64,000 bases of DNA from Pseudomonas sp. PSE14 (GCF_029203285.1 NZ_CP115669.1:2604001-2668000), one strand, 5' to 3'. Numbered from the stretch's first letter, positions 1 to 9,095 are shown. Numbers and translations are program-made. The notes: a model not told the origin generated them from the sequence alone.

Positions 1-968
1 AGCTGGCGGCGGTGGATCACCTCGCCAGCTGGCTCGACGATTTCCTCGCCGGCCGCCATGGCTTCCTGCGCAAGCCGGTGGCCGGCGTCTACCTGTGGGG
101 CGGTGTGGGGCGGGGCAAGAGCTTCGTCATGGATCACTTCTTCGCGGCGGCGCCCATCCAGGCCAAACGCCGTGTGCACTTTCACGCCTTCCTGCAGGAG
201 TTGCAGGGCCGCATGCTGGCGATCACCGGGCAGTCCGACCCACTGGTACGGGTAGCCCGTGCCATCGCCGAGGAGACCCGGCTGCTGTGCTTCGACGAGT
301 TCCATGTGCATGACATCGGCGACGCCATGTTGCTGGGGCGCATGCTCAAGGTGCTGGTGGACGAGGGCGTGGGGCTGGTCTGCACCTCCAACTACCAGCC
401 GGAAAACCTCTGCCCGAACCCGCTGTACCGCGAACGCTTCCGCCCGGCCATCGAGCTGATCGAAAAGCGCTTCGACGTGGTGTCGCTGGATGGCGGCCAT
501 GACTACCGCGAGCAGAGTAGCGCACTGGAGGAGTGGGGCAGTTTCGTCTGGCCGGCAACGACGGACGATTTCGATTTGATCCATGACCGCTTGAGGTTGG
601 CGGACGACGCGAACTTCAACGAAGTGCTCAACGTCAACCATCATCCGCTGAGAATCCACGCCCATGATGGCTACAGCGCCTGGATGGATTTCAGCGAGAT
701 GTTCGAGCGGCCGCGTTCGGCCAGCGACTACCTGTGGCTGATCGAGCACTTCCCGCGCATGGCCGTCAGCGGTCTCGGCCCCCTGGCGGATTACCCGCCA
801 GATGTGAGCATGCGTTTCCTCAACTTCATCGATATCGCCTATGACCGGCAGCTACGGTTGCAGCTGTTCGCCTCGGTGTCGCTGGAAGAATTGGCAGCCG
901 GCGGGGCGGCGGTGGATTTTGCGCGGACGTTGAGCCGGTTGCGGCAGTTGAAGCTGGAGCCGCTTTAA
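1..968 (+). CDS. zapE: ZapE/AFG1-type P-loop ATPase, 5' end cut by window
   Basis: The reading frame is open from the left edge (codons in phase from base 3), so the true start lies outside the window; the GTG at 12 is probably internal. Walker A GGVGRGKS and Walker B LLCFDEFHV are visible, with the HFHAFLQEL segment typical of the AFG1/ZapE family. Family members are about 360 aa and about 320 are present. ZapE is a cytoplasmic ATPase linked to Z-ring function. Pseudomonas often has two such ATPases, so which paralogue this is remains uncertain. Confidence 0.85.
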   Translation, partial: LAAVDHLASWLDDFLAGRHGFLRKPVAGVYLWGGVGRGKSFVMDHFFAAAPIQAKRRVHFHAFLQELQGRMLAITGQSDPLVRVARAIAEETRLLCFDEFHVHDIGDAMLLGRMLKVLVDEGVGLVCTSNYQPENLCPNPLYRERFRPAIELIEKRFDVVSLDGGHDYREQSSALEEWGSFVWPATTDDFDLIHDRLRLADDANFNEVLNVNHHPLRIHAHDGYSAWMDFSEMFERPRSASDYLWLIEHFPRMAVSGLGPLADYPPDVSMRFLNFIDIAYDRQLRLQLFASVSLEELAAGGAAVDFARTLSRLRQLKLEPL

Positions 969-1064
969 GCGCGAGTTTCACCTACGGGGCCGGGTGCTGC
1001 TGTGGGATTTCGCGGACAAGGTCCGCTCCTACGGGAGCAGATCGGCGCGCGGCGTTGCTTTTCG

Positions 1065-1250
1065 TAGGAGCAACTGTCTTCTACCGGGTTAATCCCTGCC
1101 TGCGCTTCCCCCTCACCCCAGCCCTCTCCCTCAGGGAGAGGGAGCCGTCCGTGCCGGCTGACACTACGGTTTCATCCTGCACCGAACAGTCCCCTCTCCC
1201 GCTTGCGGGAGAGGGTTAGGGTGAGGGGCCCTTGATCTTGTAGGAGCGGA
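1065..1250 (-). repeat. Family-A intergenic repeat, copy 1
   Basis: About 186 bp bounded by GTAGGAGC arms and containing two hairpins built on CCCTCTCCC/GGGAGAGGG. Its reverse complement matches 39173-39357 with only three differences by eye (two single-base indels and one substitution). Related, more diverged copies lie at 3810-3999 and 45782-45970. Confidence 0.9.
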
Positions 1251-1374
1251 TCTTATCCGCGAAAGGTTTCGTCTGGCGCCGATGTGTTCAGGAAAAACAC
1301 AGTTCCCGAGCAGTGATCAGAAGGCCCTCTCGGTCCCGCGAAAACCGGGCGGCCGGCGCGCCACTCAACCTCCG

Positions 1375-1428
1375 TTCGATAATCGACCATCCATGTTGCG
1401 ATAATCGCTCGCCCGTATCGATAATCGC
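1375..1428 (+). promoter_or_regulatory. Triple PcaR operator repeats
   Basis: The 9-mer CGATAATCG occurs three times in direct orientation at 1377-1385, 1399-1407 and 1419-1427, spaced 22 and 20 bp (about two helical turns). The first sits in GTTCGATAATCGAC, close to the PcaR box described for P. putida pcaIJ. The cluster ends 31 bp before the pcaR start, which suggests autoregulation. Confidence 0.75.
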
Positions 1429-1458
1429 CCGGAGCCCGCCTGCCAGGACCAACAAGAA

Positions 1459-2301
1459 ATGACCGACGCCCCTCGTGCCAGCCTGCCGCCCCTCGCGCCG
1501 CCCATCGTTGCCTCGCCGGCCAAGCGCATCGAAGCCTTCACCGGCGATCCGAACTTCATGACCTCGCTGGCTCGTGGCCTGGCGGTGATCCACGCCTTCC
1601 AGGAGCGCAAGCGCCACCTGACCATCGCGCAGATCAGCCACCGCACCGAGATTCCCCGCGCCGCCGTGCGCCGCTGTCTGCATACGCTGATGAAGCTCGG
1701 CTACGTCACCTCCGACGGACGTACCTATTCGCTGCTGCCCAAGGTGCTGACCCTTGGCCATGCCTACCTGTCGTCCACGCCGCTGGCGGTCACCGCCCAG
1801 CCAATCCTCGACCGCCTGAGCGAGCAACTGCACGAGGCGTGCTCGATGGCGACGCTGGAAGGCGACGAAATCCTCTATATCGCCCGCTCCGCGACGCCGC
1901 AGCGCCTGATTTCCGTAGACCTCAGCGTCGGCAGCCGGCTGCCGGCCTACTGCACCTCCATGGGCCGCATTCTGCTTGCCGGCCTGGACGACGAGGCGCT
2001 GGAGGACTACCTGGCCCACGCCGACCTGCAGGTGAAGACCAGCCGCACCGTGCACACGCCGGACATGCTGCGGGCGAGTATCGCCGAGATTCGCCAGCAG
2101 GGCTGGGTGATCATCGATCAGGAGCTGGAGGTCGGCCTGCGTTCCATCGCCGTGCCGCTGAAGGATTCCGCCGGCCAGGTGCTGGCGGCGCTGAACGTCG
2201 GCACCCATGCCGGACGGGTGTCGCGCCAGGAACTGGAGACGCGCTTCCTGCCGGTGCTGCTGGAGGCCAGTCGCGAGCTGGGCACCCGGCTGTTTCATTG
2301 A
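1459..2301 (+). CDS. pcaR: IclR-family regulator of protocatechuate degradation, PcaR
   Basis: 280 aa, the expected length. An N-terminal winged helix (about 35-100, LARGLAVIHAFQERKRHLTI then RTEIPRAAVRRCLHTL) is followed by the IclR effector domain (about 110-280, with AYCTSMGRILLA and GLRSIAVPL). The sequence follows P. putida PcaR closely as I recall it. PcaR binds beta-ketoadipate and activates pca genes. No pca structural gene is adjacent, so the regulator acts in trans. The three CGATAATCG boxes upstream fit the assignment and suggest it controls its own transcription. Confidence 0.9.
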   Translation: MTDAPRASLPPLAPPIVASPAKRIEAFTGDPNFMTSLARGLAVIHAFQERKRHLTIAQISHRTEIPRAAVRRCLHTLMKLGYVTSDGRTYSLLPKVLTLGHAYLSSTPLAVTAQPILDRLSEQLHEACSMATLEGDEILYIARSATPQRLISVDLSVGSRLPAYCTSMGRILLAGLDDEALEDYLAHADLQVKTSRTVHTPDMLRASIAEIRQQGWVIIDQELEVGLRSIAVPLKDSAGQVLAALNVGTHAGRVSRQELETRFLPVLLEASRELGTRLFH

Positions 2302-2438
2302 GCGGCGGCATGCCTCCTCGGAGGTATGCGCCGTGCCGCCGCAGGGGCGGCGCTGCGTCGTACTGATCCACGGCAACGAAAGCGCCGGGCGGCCAACCTA
2401 GACTCCGGGACCGCCCATCCCCGCGAAAGGAGTCACCC

Positions 2439-3611
2439 ATGCACGTGGACATCGCCATCGTCGGCGCCGGCCCTGCCGGGCTGTGCCTGGCCCGCTCGTT
2501 GTCCGGCAGCGGCCTGTCGGTCCAGCTGATCGAACGCCAGCCGCTGGCGAGCCTGGCCGAGCCGGCTGAGGACGGCCGCGAGATCGCCCTGACCCACGCC
2601 TCACGCGCCGAGCTGCAGCGGCTGGGGATGTGGTCGCGCATCGACTCGCAGGAAGTCTCGCCATTGCGCGATGCCCAGGTACTCAACGGCCCGTCGCTGT
2701 TCGCGCTGCGCATCGAGGCGGGGCAGGCGGGCGCCGAACAGTTGGGCTACTTCGTGGCCAACCAGGCGATCCGCCGCGCGGCCTTCGATGCGGTGCACGA
2801 GTGCCCGGACGTATCGCTGGTCTGCGGCCGAGCGCTGCGCTCGCTGCGAGTGGAGCGCGACGGTGTGCAGCTGACGCTGGACGATGACAGCCAGGTGCAT
2901 GCGCGCCTGCTGGTCGCCGCCGACAGCCGTTTTTCCGAGACGCGACGGATGCTCGGCATCGGCGCGAGCCTGGAGGATTTCGGCAAGACCATGATGGTCT
3001 GCCGCATGGCTCACGAGCGGCCACACCACAACGTGGCCTGGGAGTGGTTCGGCTACGGCCAGACCCTGGCGCTGCTGCCGATCAATGGCGATCGTTCCTC
3101 GGTGGTGCTGACCCTGCCGCAGCGGGAGATGGCGCCGCTGCTGGAGCTGGACGAGGTAGCCTTCGCCCATGAGATGGAGCGGCGCTTCGACCGCCGCCTG
3201 GGCGCCATGCAATTGCTCGGGCCGCGCCATAGCTACCCGTTGGTGGGCGTATTCGCCGATCGCTTCGCCGGCCCGCGCAGCGCACTGATCGGCGACGCCG
3301 CCGTGGGCATGCATCCGGTCACTGCTCATGGTTTCAACTTCGGCCTGCAGAGCCAGCGCCGCCTTGCCGCGGAGGTGCTGGCCACCCATAGACGCGGCGG
3401 CGACATCGGCGGCGCCTGGCCGTTGCGCCGTTACGCCACGGCCCATCGCCTGGCGACCTGGCCGTTGTACCAGGCCACGCGCCTGATCGTCGGCATGTAC
3501 ACCGATCCACGCCCGCCGGCGCGCCTGCTGCGTAATGCCGGTTTGCGCCTGGCGCAGGGCCTGCCGCCGCTGCGGCAGGTGATCGCGCGGCATCTGGCGC
3601 AGGGGGCGTGA
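2439..3611 (+). CDS. ubiM: FAD-dependent hydroxylase of the UbiH/COQ6 family, probably UbiM
   Basis: 390 aa. An N-terminal Rossmann motif (DIAIVGAGPAGLCLARSL) binds FAD. A second FAD motif reads LIGDAAVGMHPVTAHGFNFG, where the usual AAH..P..GQG is replaced by AVGMHPVTAHG, a pattern I associate with UbiM rather than UbiH/UbiF. Members hydroxylate the ubiquinone ring. The start is supported by an AAAGGAG ribosome site before the ATG. Membrane-associated action is inferred from the family. It could instead be an unspecialised FAD monooxygenase. Confidence 0.75.
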   Translation: MHVDIAIVGAGPAGLCLARSLSGSGLSVQLIERQPLASLAEPAEDGREIALTHASRAELQRLGMWSRIDSQEVSPLRDAQVLNGPSLFALRIEAGQAGAEQLGYFVANQAIRRAAFDAVHECPDVSLVCGRALRSLRVERDGVQLTLDDDSQVHARLLVAADSRFSETRRMLGIGASLEDFGKTMMVCRMAHERPHHNVAWEWFGYGQTLALLPINGDRSSVVLTLPQREMAPLLELDEVAFAHEMERRFDRRLGAMQLLGPRHSYPLVGVFADRFAGPRSALIGDAAVGMHPVTAHGFNFGLQSQRRLAAEVLATHRRGGDIGGAWPLRRYATAHRLATWPLYQATRLIVGMYTDPRPPARLLRNAGLRLAQGLPPLRQVIARHLAQGA

Positions 3612-3616
3612 CGACG

Positions 3617-3745
3617 CGTAGGGCGTATGACGTTCGACGTTATACGACGTTTGACCTTGATCTGCGGAGCTCCGAACTTGGCCTTGGCGCACATGGCGAG
3701 GCGAGGTGAATCGGCGTACAACCGCGAACGGTTGTACGCCCTACG
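3617..3745 (+). repeat. Family-B intergenic repeat, copy 1
   Basis: Begins CGTAGGGCGTA and ends TACGCCCTACG, i.e. with terminal inverted repeats. Each end forms its own hairpin (GTATGACG/CGTTATAC and GGCGTACAACCG/CGGTTGTACGCC). Other copies: 29664-29814, 38946-39098 (opposite orientation), and a truncated one at 36166-36230. Confidence 0.85.
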
Positions 3746-3809
3746 TCCCCGATATTTCCGTGTTGGGGCGGGTGCGTTCGCGGTGGCCCTTGCGGACAGA
3801 GTCCGCTCC

Positions 3810-3999
3810 TACGAGATGCATCTGTGCTCGGGTTGGCCCTTACCCTAACCCTCTCCCAGGGGGAGAGGGGACCGTCCGGTGCAGGATGAAACTACTCTGT
3901 CAGCCGGCACGATCTGGCTCCCTCTCCCTGGGGGAGAGGGCTGGGGTGAGGGGGAAAGCCCTGGCACAGATTCAGCCGGGACAAGACCGTTGCTCCTAC
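3810..3999 (+). repeat. Family-A intergenic repeat, copy 2
   Basis: Starts TACGAGATGCATCTG and ends GTTGCTCCTAC. It shares the paired CCCTCTCCC/GGGAGAGGG hairpins and is most like the copy at 45782-45970; these two form one subtype, and the copies at 1065 and 39173 the other. Confidence 0.85.
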
Positions 4000-4117
4000 A
4001 AGAGCTGTCCGCCGCGCCGGTCCGCTCCGTGTTTTGGAGCGGAATGAACGATCCAGCCGCCGTCAGAGCGGCCCCTCCTGCGTGCGCAATCCATAACAAT
4101 CCGATCCAGGGGGAACC

Positions 4118-4438
4118 ATGGCCATCACTTCCAGCGACATCTGCAAGGCTGCCGACGGCCTTTGCGGCTTTGTCGGTTTCAATCGCAAGACGGGCAAGTA
4201 CATCGTGCGTTTCAGCGAAGACTCCTTCGGCATGGACGTGGTCGAGGACAGCATCCAGCCGGCCTGCGAGTTCGTCTGGGCGTCCAGGGCGGGGGATGTC
4301 ATGATCCTGAGCCGCGAATGCCTGCAGATTCTCGCCGAGCAGAACATCAACGACCGCCTCAACTTCGGCGAAGCGCTGCTCACCTACCTGCGCCGCACTG
4401 ATCTCCCGGAAATAGCCGCGGAACGACGCCTGAAGTAA
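4118..4438 (+). CDS. Conserved hypothetical protein of 106 aa upstream of putA
   Basis: A soluble 106-aa protein with a good ribosome site (GGGGGAACC) before the ATG. It starts MAITSSDICKAADGL, has an acidic central part, and ends with a helix (NINDRLNFGEALLTYLRR). I recognise no catalytic motif and can give no function. It lies on the same strand as putA, but a hairpin at 4448-4479 and about 380 bp of operator-rich DNA separate them, so joint transcription is doubtful. Confidence 0.75.
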   Translation: MAITSSDICKAADGLCGFVGFNRKTGKYIVRFSEDSFGMDVVEDSIQPACEFVWASRAGDVMILSRECLQILAEQNINDRLNFGEALLTYLRRTDLPEIAAERRLK

Positions 4439-4447
4439 ACCAATTCG

Positions 4448-4479
4448 GCGAGGTGGCCGGTTGCACCGGTCGACCTCGC
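4448..4479 (+). terminator. Hairpin after the 106-aa gene
   Basis: GCGAGGT...ACCTCGC outer stem with inner CCGGT/ACCGG arms. No T tract follows, so termination would be weak or rho-dependent. Its loop contains one GTTGCA motif. Confidence 0.4.
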
Positions 4480-4733
4480 GTGCTGCCGGTGCTGCCCGGC
4501 GGCCAGGGCAGGGCGCCGAGTCCTGTCGTTCTTCATCTCCTCGGTCGCCTCCGCGAGCGCAACCTGTCGTGCCCTGGCCTATGCTGTCCGGGTTCGCCTT
4601 GCGTTGAGGTGCAACCTGTTCGCCCTGCGGGTTATACCTTGGTCGTATCCGCCGGTCGGCCTGATCCAGGGTGTGGCTCGCGGCAGGGTTCGGTGCACCG
4701 TGCGGGTGCGCTGAATTCCGGTCGCGAAAGAGT

Positions 4734-4753
4734 GGTTGCACCTGGTTGCACCT
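4734..4753 (+). promoter_or_regulatory. Tandem PutA operator (GGTTGCACCT twice)
   Basis: GGTTGCACCT is repeated head to tail at 4734-4743 and 4744-4753, exactly one helical turn apart, 66 bp before the putA ATG. The PutA ribbon-helix-helix domain is known in E. coli to bind GTTGCA. Further copies are at 4460-4465 (+) and 4610-4615 (as TGCAAC). Confidence 0.7.
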
Positions 4754-4818
4754 TTGTGGGCGGCGGTTTAACCTTGCGCCGCTTTGCACGCTCCAAACTT
4801 TTAACAATAGGACGACCC

Positions 4819-7800
4819 ATGGCCACCACTACCCTCGGCGTGAAGCTCGACGACGCCACCCGTGAACGTCTGAAGCTCGCCGCCCAGCAGCTCGACCGTA
4901 CCCCGCACTGGCTGATCAAGCAGGCGATCTTCACGTACCTGGAGCAGGTCGAGGGTGGGCTGACTCCCGCCGAGCACTCCGGGCTGGCCGCCGCTGCAGG
5001 CGAAGAATCCGTGGACTCGCTGAGCGAGCAGGGCCTGCAGGTCTTCCTCGATTTCGCCGAAAGCATCCTGCCGCAGTCGGTGCTGCGCGCCGCCATCACC
5101 TCCGCCTACCGCCGTCCGGAAACCGAGGCGCTGCCGATGCTGCTGGACCTGGCCCGTCTGCCCAAGGAGCAGGCCGACGCTGCCAACAAGATGGCCCTGG
5201 GTATCGCCGAGAAGCTGCGCAACCAGAAGAACGCTGGCGGCCGTCAGGGCCTGGTGCAGGGTCTGCTGCAGGAGTTCTCCCTGTCGTCCCAGGAAGGTGT
5301 GGCGCTGATGTGCCTGGCCGAAGCGCTGCTGCGCATTCCGGACAAGGCCACCCGTGACGCGCTGATCCGCGACAAGATCAGCAATGGCAACTGGAGCCAG
5401 CACCTGGGCCAGAGCCCATCGATGTTCGTCAACGCGGCCTCCTGGGGCCTGCTGATCACCGGCAAGCTGGTGTCCACCCACACCGAGGCGGGCATGTCCT
5501 CGGCCCTCAACCGCATCATCGGCAAGTCCGGCGAGCCGCTGATCCGTAAGGGCGTGGACATGGCCATGCGCCTGATGGGGGAGCAGTTCGTCACCGGCGA
5601 GACCATCGCCGAGGCCCTGGCCAATGCGGCCACCATGGAGTCCAAGGGCTTCCGCTATTCCTATGACATGCTCGGCGAAGCCGCGCTGACCGATGAGGAT
5701 GCCAAGCGTTACCTGGCCTCCTACGAGCAGGCCATTCATGCCATCGGCAAGGCCTCCCACGGTCGCGGTATCTACGAAGGCCCGGGCATCTCCATCAAGC
5801 TCTCCGCGCTGCACCCGCGCTACAGCCGCGCCCAGTACGACCGCGTGATGGACGAGCTGTACCCGACCGTCCTCGGCCTGGTGAAGATGGCTCGCGACTA
5901 CGACATCGGCATCAACATCGACGCCGAGGAAGCCGACCGCCTGGAAATCTCCCTCGACCTGCTGGAGCGCCTGTGCTTCGAGCCGAGCCTCGCCGGCTGG
6001 AACGGCATCGGCTTCGTCATCCAGGCCTACCAGAAGCGCTGTCCGTATGTGATCGACTACGTGATCGACCTGGCCAAGCGCAGCCGCCATCGCCTGATGA
6101 TCCGTCTGGTGAAGGGCGCCTACTGGGACAGCGAGATCAAGCTGGCTCAGGTCAACGGCCTGGAAGGCTACCCGGTCTACACCCGCAAGCCGTACACCGA
6201 CGTTTCCTACCTGGCCTGCGCGCGCAAGCTGCTGGCCGTGCCGGAAGCCATCTACCCGCAGTTCGCCACCCACAACGCCCACTCGCTGTCGGCCATCTAC
6301 AACCTCGCCGGGCAGAACTACTACCCGGGCCAGTACGAGTTCCAGTGCCTGCACGGCATGGGCGAACCGCTGTACGAGCAGGTGGTGGGCAAGGTCGCCG
6401 ACGGCAAGTTCAACCGCCCGTGCCGTATCTACGCTCCGGTGGGCAGCCATGAAACCCTGCTGGCATACCTCGTTCGTCGCCTGCTGGAAAACGGCGCCAA
6501 CACCTCCTTCGTCAACCGCATCGCCGACCACAGCATCTCCCTCAAGGACCTGGTGCTGGACCCGGTGCTGCAGGTCGAGCAGATGGCCGCGCAGGAGGGC
6601 ACCCTGGGCCTGCCGCACCCGCGCATTCCGCTGCCGCGCGGGCTGTACGGCGAATCGCGTCTGAACTCCGCCGGCATCGACCTGGCCAACGAGCACCGCC
6701 TGGGCTCGCTGTCCTCGGCGCTGCTGTCGAGCACCAACCAGGCTTACCTGGCCGCGCCGATCCTCGGTCTGGCCGACGCCGCCCCTGGCGAGCCGCAGCC
6801 GGTGCGCAACCCGGCCGACCTGCGCGACGTGGTGGGCCATGTGCGTGAAGCCAGCGAAGCCGACGTCAACAACGCCATCCTCGGCGCGCTGTCCAGCGCG
6901 CAGATCTGGCAATCCACCCAGCCGGCCGAGCGCGGCGCCATCCTGCAGCGCGCCGCCGACCTGATGGAAGCCGAAATCCAGTCGCTGATGGGCGTGCTGG
7001 TGCGGGAGTCGGGCAAGACCTTCGCCAACGCCATCGCCGAAGTGCGCGAGGCGGTGGACTTCCTGCGTTACTACGGCGCCCAGGCCAGTACTCACTTTGC
7101 CAACGACAGCCACCGCCCACTGGGCCCGGTGGTGTGCATCAGCCCGTGGAACTTCCCGCTGGCGATCTTCAGTGGCCAGGTGGCCGCCGCCCTGGCCGCC
7201 GGCAACACCGTGCTGGCCAAGCCCGCCGAGCAGACTCCGCTGATCGCCGCGCAAGCCGTGCGCATCCTGCTGGAAGCCGGCGTGCCGGCCGGCGCCGTGC
7301 AGCTGCTGCCGGGCCGTGGTGAAACCGTCGGTGCCCGTCTCGTCGGAGACGAGCGTGTGCGTGGCGTGATGTTCACCGGTTCCACCGAAGTGGCCAGCAT
7401 CCTCCAGCGCAACATCGCCGGCCGCCTGGACGCCCAGGGTCGCACCATCCCGCTGATCGCCGAGACCGGCGGCCTCAACGCCATGATCGTCGACTCCTCG
7501 GCCCTGGCCGAGCAGGTGGTGGTGGACGTGGTCAACTCCGCCTTCGACAGCGCCGGTCAGCGTTGCTCGGCCCTGCGCGTGCTGTGCGTGCAGGCCGACG
7601 TCGCCGACCGCGTGATCGCCATGCTCAAGGGCGCGATGGCCGAGTACCGCGTCGGTGCGCCGGAGCGCCTGCACACCGACATCGGTCCGGTGATCGACGA
7701 GGAAGCCAAGGGCAACATCGACAAGCACATCCAGACCATGCGCGACAAAGGCCGCAAGGTGTTCCAGAGCGCCCGCGTGGATGCCGAGGAAATCAAGCGC

Positions 7801-8757
7801 GGCACCTTCGTCGTGCCGACCCTGATCGAACTGGACAGCTTCAGCGAGCTCAAGCGCGAAATCTTCGGTCCCGTGCTGCACGTGGTGCGCTACGAGCGTT
7901 CCGAGCTGGACCAGTTGCTTGCGCAGATCAACGCCAGCGGCTACGGCCTGACCCTCGGCGTGCACACCCGCATCGACGAGACCATCGCCCAGGTGGTGGA
8001 AAGCGCCCATGTCGGCAACCTCTACGTCAACCGCAACGTGGTCGGCGCCGTGGTCGGCGTGCAGCCGTTCGGTGGTGAGGGCCTGTCTGGCACCGGTCCG
8101 AAAGCCGGTGGCCCGCTGTACCTGTACCGCCTGCTCTCCACCCGTCCGCAGGATGCGGTGGCCAAGCAGCTGCAGGGTGACGGCGCGCAGGCGATCGCTC
8201 GCCCGGCCGAGGCGAGCAAGGCGGTGGATGCGCTGACCCAGTGGGCCGGGCAGAACGAGCCGGCGCTGGCCGCGCTGATCGCAGGCTATGCCGAGCTGTC
8301 GCAGAGCTACACCGTGCAAGTGCTGACCGGCCCGACCGGCGAGCGCAACACCTACAGTCTGCTGCCGCGCGAACACGTGCTGTGCCTGGCCGAGGATCGT
8401 GCTGACCTGCTGGCCCAGCTGGCTGCGGTGCTGTCCGTGGGCAGCCGCGCGCTGGTCCTGCAGGCGCAGAGCGAGCTGGTCACCAGTCTGCCGAAGGAGG
8501 TGCAGAAGCGCATCGATCTGATCGCCGATTGGGCCGCCACCGACAGCGCCTTCGACGCCATCCTGCACCACGGCGACTCCGATCAGCTGCGTGCGGTCTG
8601 CGAGCAGGCGTCCAAGCGCAAGGGTGCCATCGTTGGCGTTACCGGGCTGAATCGTGGGGAAACCGACATTCCGCTGGAGCGCCTGCTGATCGAGCGCGCC
8701 CTGAGCGTCAACACCGCTGCCGCCGGCGGCAACGCCAGCCTGATGACCATCGGCTGA
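4819..8757 (+). CDS. putA: Trifunctional PutA: repressor, proline dehydrogenase, P5C dehydrogenase
   Basis: 1312 aa, the size of trifunctional PutA. The start at 4819 gives the ribbon-helix-helix DNA-binding N-terminus (MATTTLGVKLDDATRERL). The FAD proline dehydrogenase domain follows (roughly 85-550, RLVKGAYWD), then the NAD-dependent aldehyde dehydrogenase (about 650-1110; Glu in AETGG, catalytic Cys in AGQRCSALR) and the C-terminal domain (LTGPTGERN). It oxidises proline to glutamate, channelling P5C between sites at the inner membrane, and without proline represses put genes. No putP is in the window. Confidence 0.97.
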   Translation: MATTTLGVKLDDATRERLKLAAQQLDRTPHWLIKQAIFTYLEQVEGGLTPAEHSGLAAAAGEESVDSLSEQGLQVFLDFAESILPQSVLRAAITSAYRRPETEALPMLLDLARLPKEQADAANKMALGIAEKLRNQKNAGGRQGLVQGLLQEFSLSSQEGVALMCLAEALLRIPDKATRDALIRDKISNGNWSQHLGQSPSMFVNAASWGLLITGKLVSTHTEAGMSSALNRIIGKSGEPLIRKGVDMAMRLMGEQFVTGETIAEALANAATMESKGFRYSYDMLGEAALTDEDAKRYLASYEQAIHAIGKASHGRGIYEGPGISIKLSALHPRYSRAQYDRVMDELYPTVLGLVKMARDYDIGINIDAEEADRLEISLDLLERLCFEPSLAGWNGIGFVIQAYQKRCPYVIDYVIDLAKRSRHRLMIRLVKGAYWDSEIKLAQVNGLEGYPVYTRKPYTDVSYLACARKLLAVPEAIYPQFATHNAHSLSAIYNLAGQNYYPGQYEFQCLHGMGEPLYEQVVGKVADGKFNRPCRIYAPVGSHETLLAYLVRRLLENGANTSFVNRIADHSISLKDLVLDPVLQVEQMAAQEGTLGLPHPRIPLPRGLYGESRLNSAGIDLANEHRLGSLSSALLSSTNQAYLAAPILGLADAAPGEPQPVRNPADLRDVVGHVREASEADVNNAILGALSSAQIWQSTQPAERGAILQRAADLMEAEIQSLMGVLVRESGKTFANAIAEVREAVDFLRYYGAQASTHFANDSHRPLGPVVCISPWNFPLAIFSGQVAAALAAGNTVLAKPAEQTPLIAAQAVRILLEAGVPAGAVQLLPGRGETVGARLVGDERVRGVMFTGSTEVASILQRNIAGRLDAQGRTIPLIAETGGLNAMIVDSSALAEQVVVDVVNSAFDSAGQRCSALRVLCVQADVADRVIAMLKGAMAEYRVGAPERLHTDIGPVIDEEAKGNIDKHIQTMRDKGRKVFQSARVDAEEIKRGTFVVPTLIELDSFSELKREIFGPVLHVVRYERSELDQLLAQINASGYGLTLGVHTRIDETIAQVVESAHVGNLYVNRNVVGAVVGVQPFGGEGLSGTGPKAGGPLYLYRLLSTRPQDAVAKQLQGDGAQAIARPAEASKAVDALTQWAGQNEPALAALIAGYAELSQSYTVQVLTGPTGERNTYSLLPREHVLCLAEDRADLLAQLAAVLSVGSRALVLQAQSELVTSLPKEVQKRIDLIADWAATDSAFDAILHHGDSDQLRAVCEQASKRKGAIVGVTGLNRGETDIPLERLLIERALSVNTAAAGGNASLMTIG

Positions 8758-8763
8758 CGTCCG

Positions 8764-8798
8764 CGCCGGGAGCGTGCCCCACGGGTGCGCTCCCGGCG
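8764..8798 (+). terminator. Hairpin after putA
   Basis: 11-bp perfect stem CGCCGGGAGCG/CGCTCCCGGCG directly after the putA stop; no strong T run follows. Confidence 0.5.
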
Positions 8799-8920
8799 AG
8801 CTTTCCGGTCATCGCTCGATGGCCATCCGGCCTGCCAGCCTTCGGGTGGGGTTATCCGCTCCAGGCAGTCCGTTTCCCTCGCGCAATTGCGCACTCCGTA
8901 TCGGGTCTGGCGCCCGGCAC

Positions 8921-8952
8921 AACGGCGAAGCTATCCGCTTCGCCGTTTTTCT
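8921..8952 (+). terminator. Rho-independent terminator
   Basis: 10-bp perfect stem AACGGCGAAG/CTTCGCCGTT followed by TTTCTTTC, the likely true end of the putA transcript. Confidence 0.7.
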
Positions 8953-9016
8953 TTCGAATGCTTTCCTGGTCCGCAGGTGCTGCTTGTAGGAGCGCGCCCT
9001 GTGCGCGAGGTGCAGA

Positions 9017-9095
9017 CCATGGTTCGCGAGCAAGCTCGCTCCTACGAAGAGCGGGTCAGTGCATGCCTGTAGGAGCGAGCTTGCTCGCGAACCGG
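9017..9095. repeat. REP doublet (inverted pair)
   Basis: GTTCGCGAGCAAGCTCGCTCCTAC and, after a short spacer, GTAGGAGCGAGCTTGCTCGCGAAC. This head-to-head pairing is the normal form of mobile Pseudomonas REPs. Confidence 0.85.

Larger units (their letters stand above)
969..1458. other. Intergenic region: REP-like motif, family-A repeat, pcaR operators
   Basis: No coding sequence is supported. It holds a REP-like palindrome (about 1011-1036, cgcggacaaggtccgctcc), the inverted family-A copy (1065-1250), a second REP arm near 1240-1266, and the CGATAATCG repeats in front of pcaR. Confidence 0.8.
3612..4117. other. Repeat-filled intergenic region
   Basis: No gene is supported. The gap carries family-B copy 1 (3617-3745), a REP-like arm around 3796-3811 and family-A copy 2 (3810-3999), followed by the ribosome site of the next gene (GGGGGAACC). 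Confidence 0.8.
4439..4818. other. putA upstream regulatory region
   Basis: No convincing separate gene. The putA frame is open back to 4453, but the family N-terminus begins at 4819. The region holds an inverted repeat just after the previous stop and four GTTGCA/TGCAAC hexamers. Confidence 0.75.

Noticed and set aside
4801..8571. Very long open frame (about 1256 codons) antisense to putA
   Set aside because: It mirrors putA codon bias in GC-rich DNA, is His/Gln/Gly-rich with no domain, and putA is certain on the other strand.
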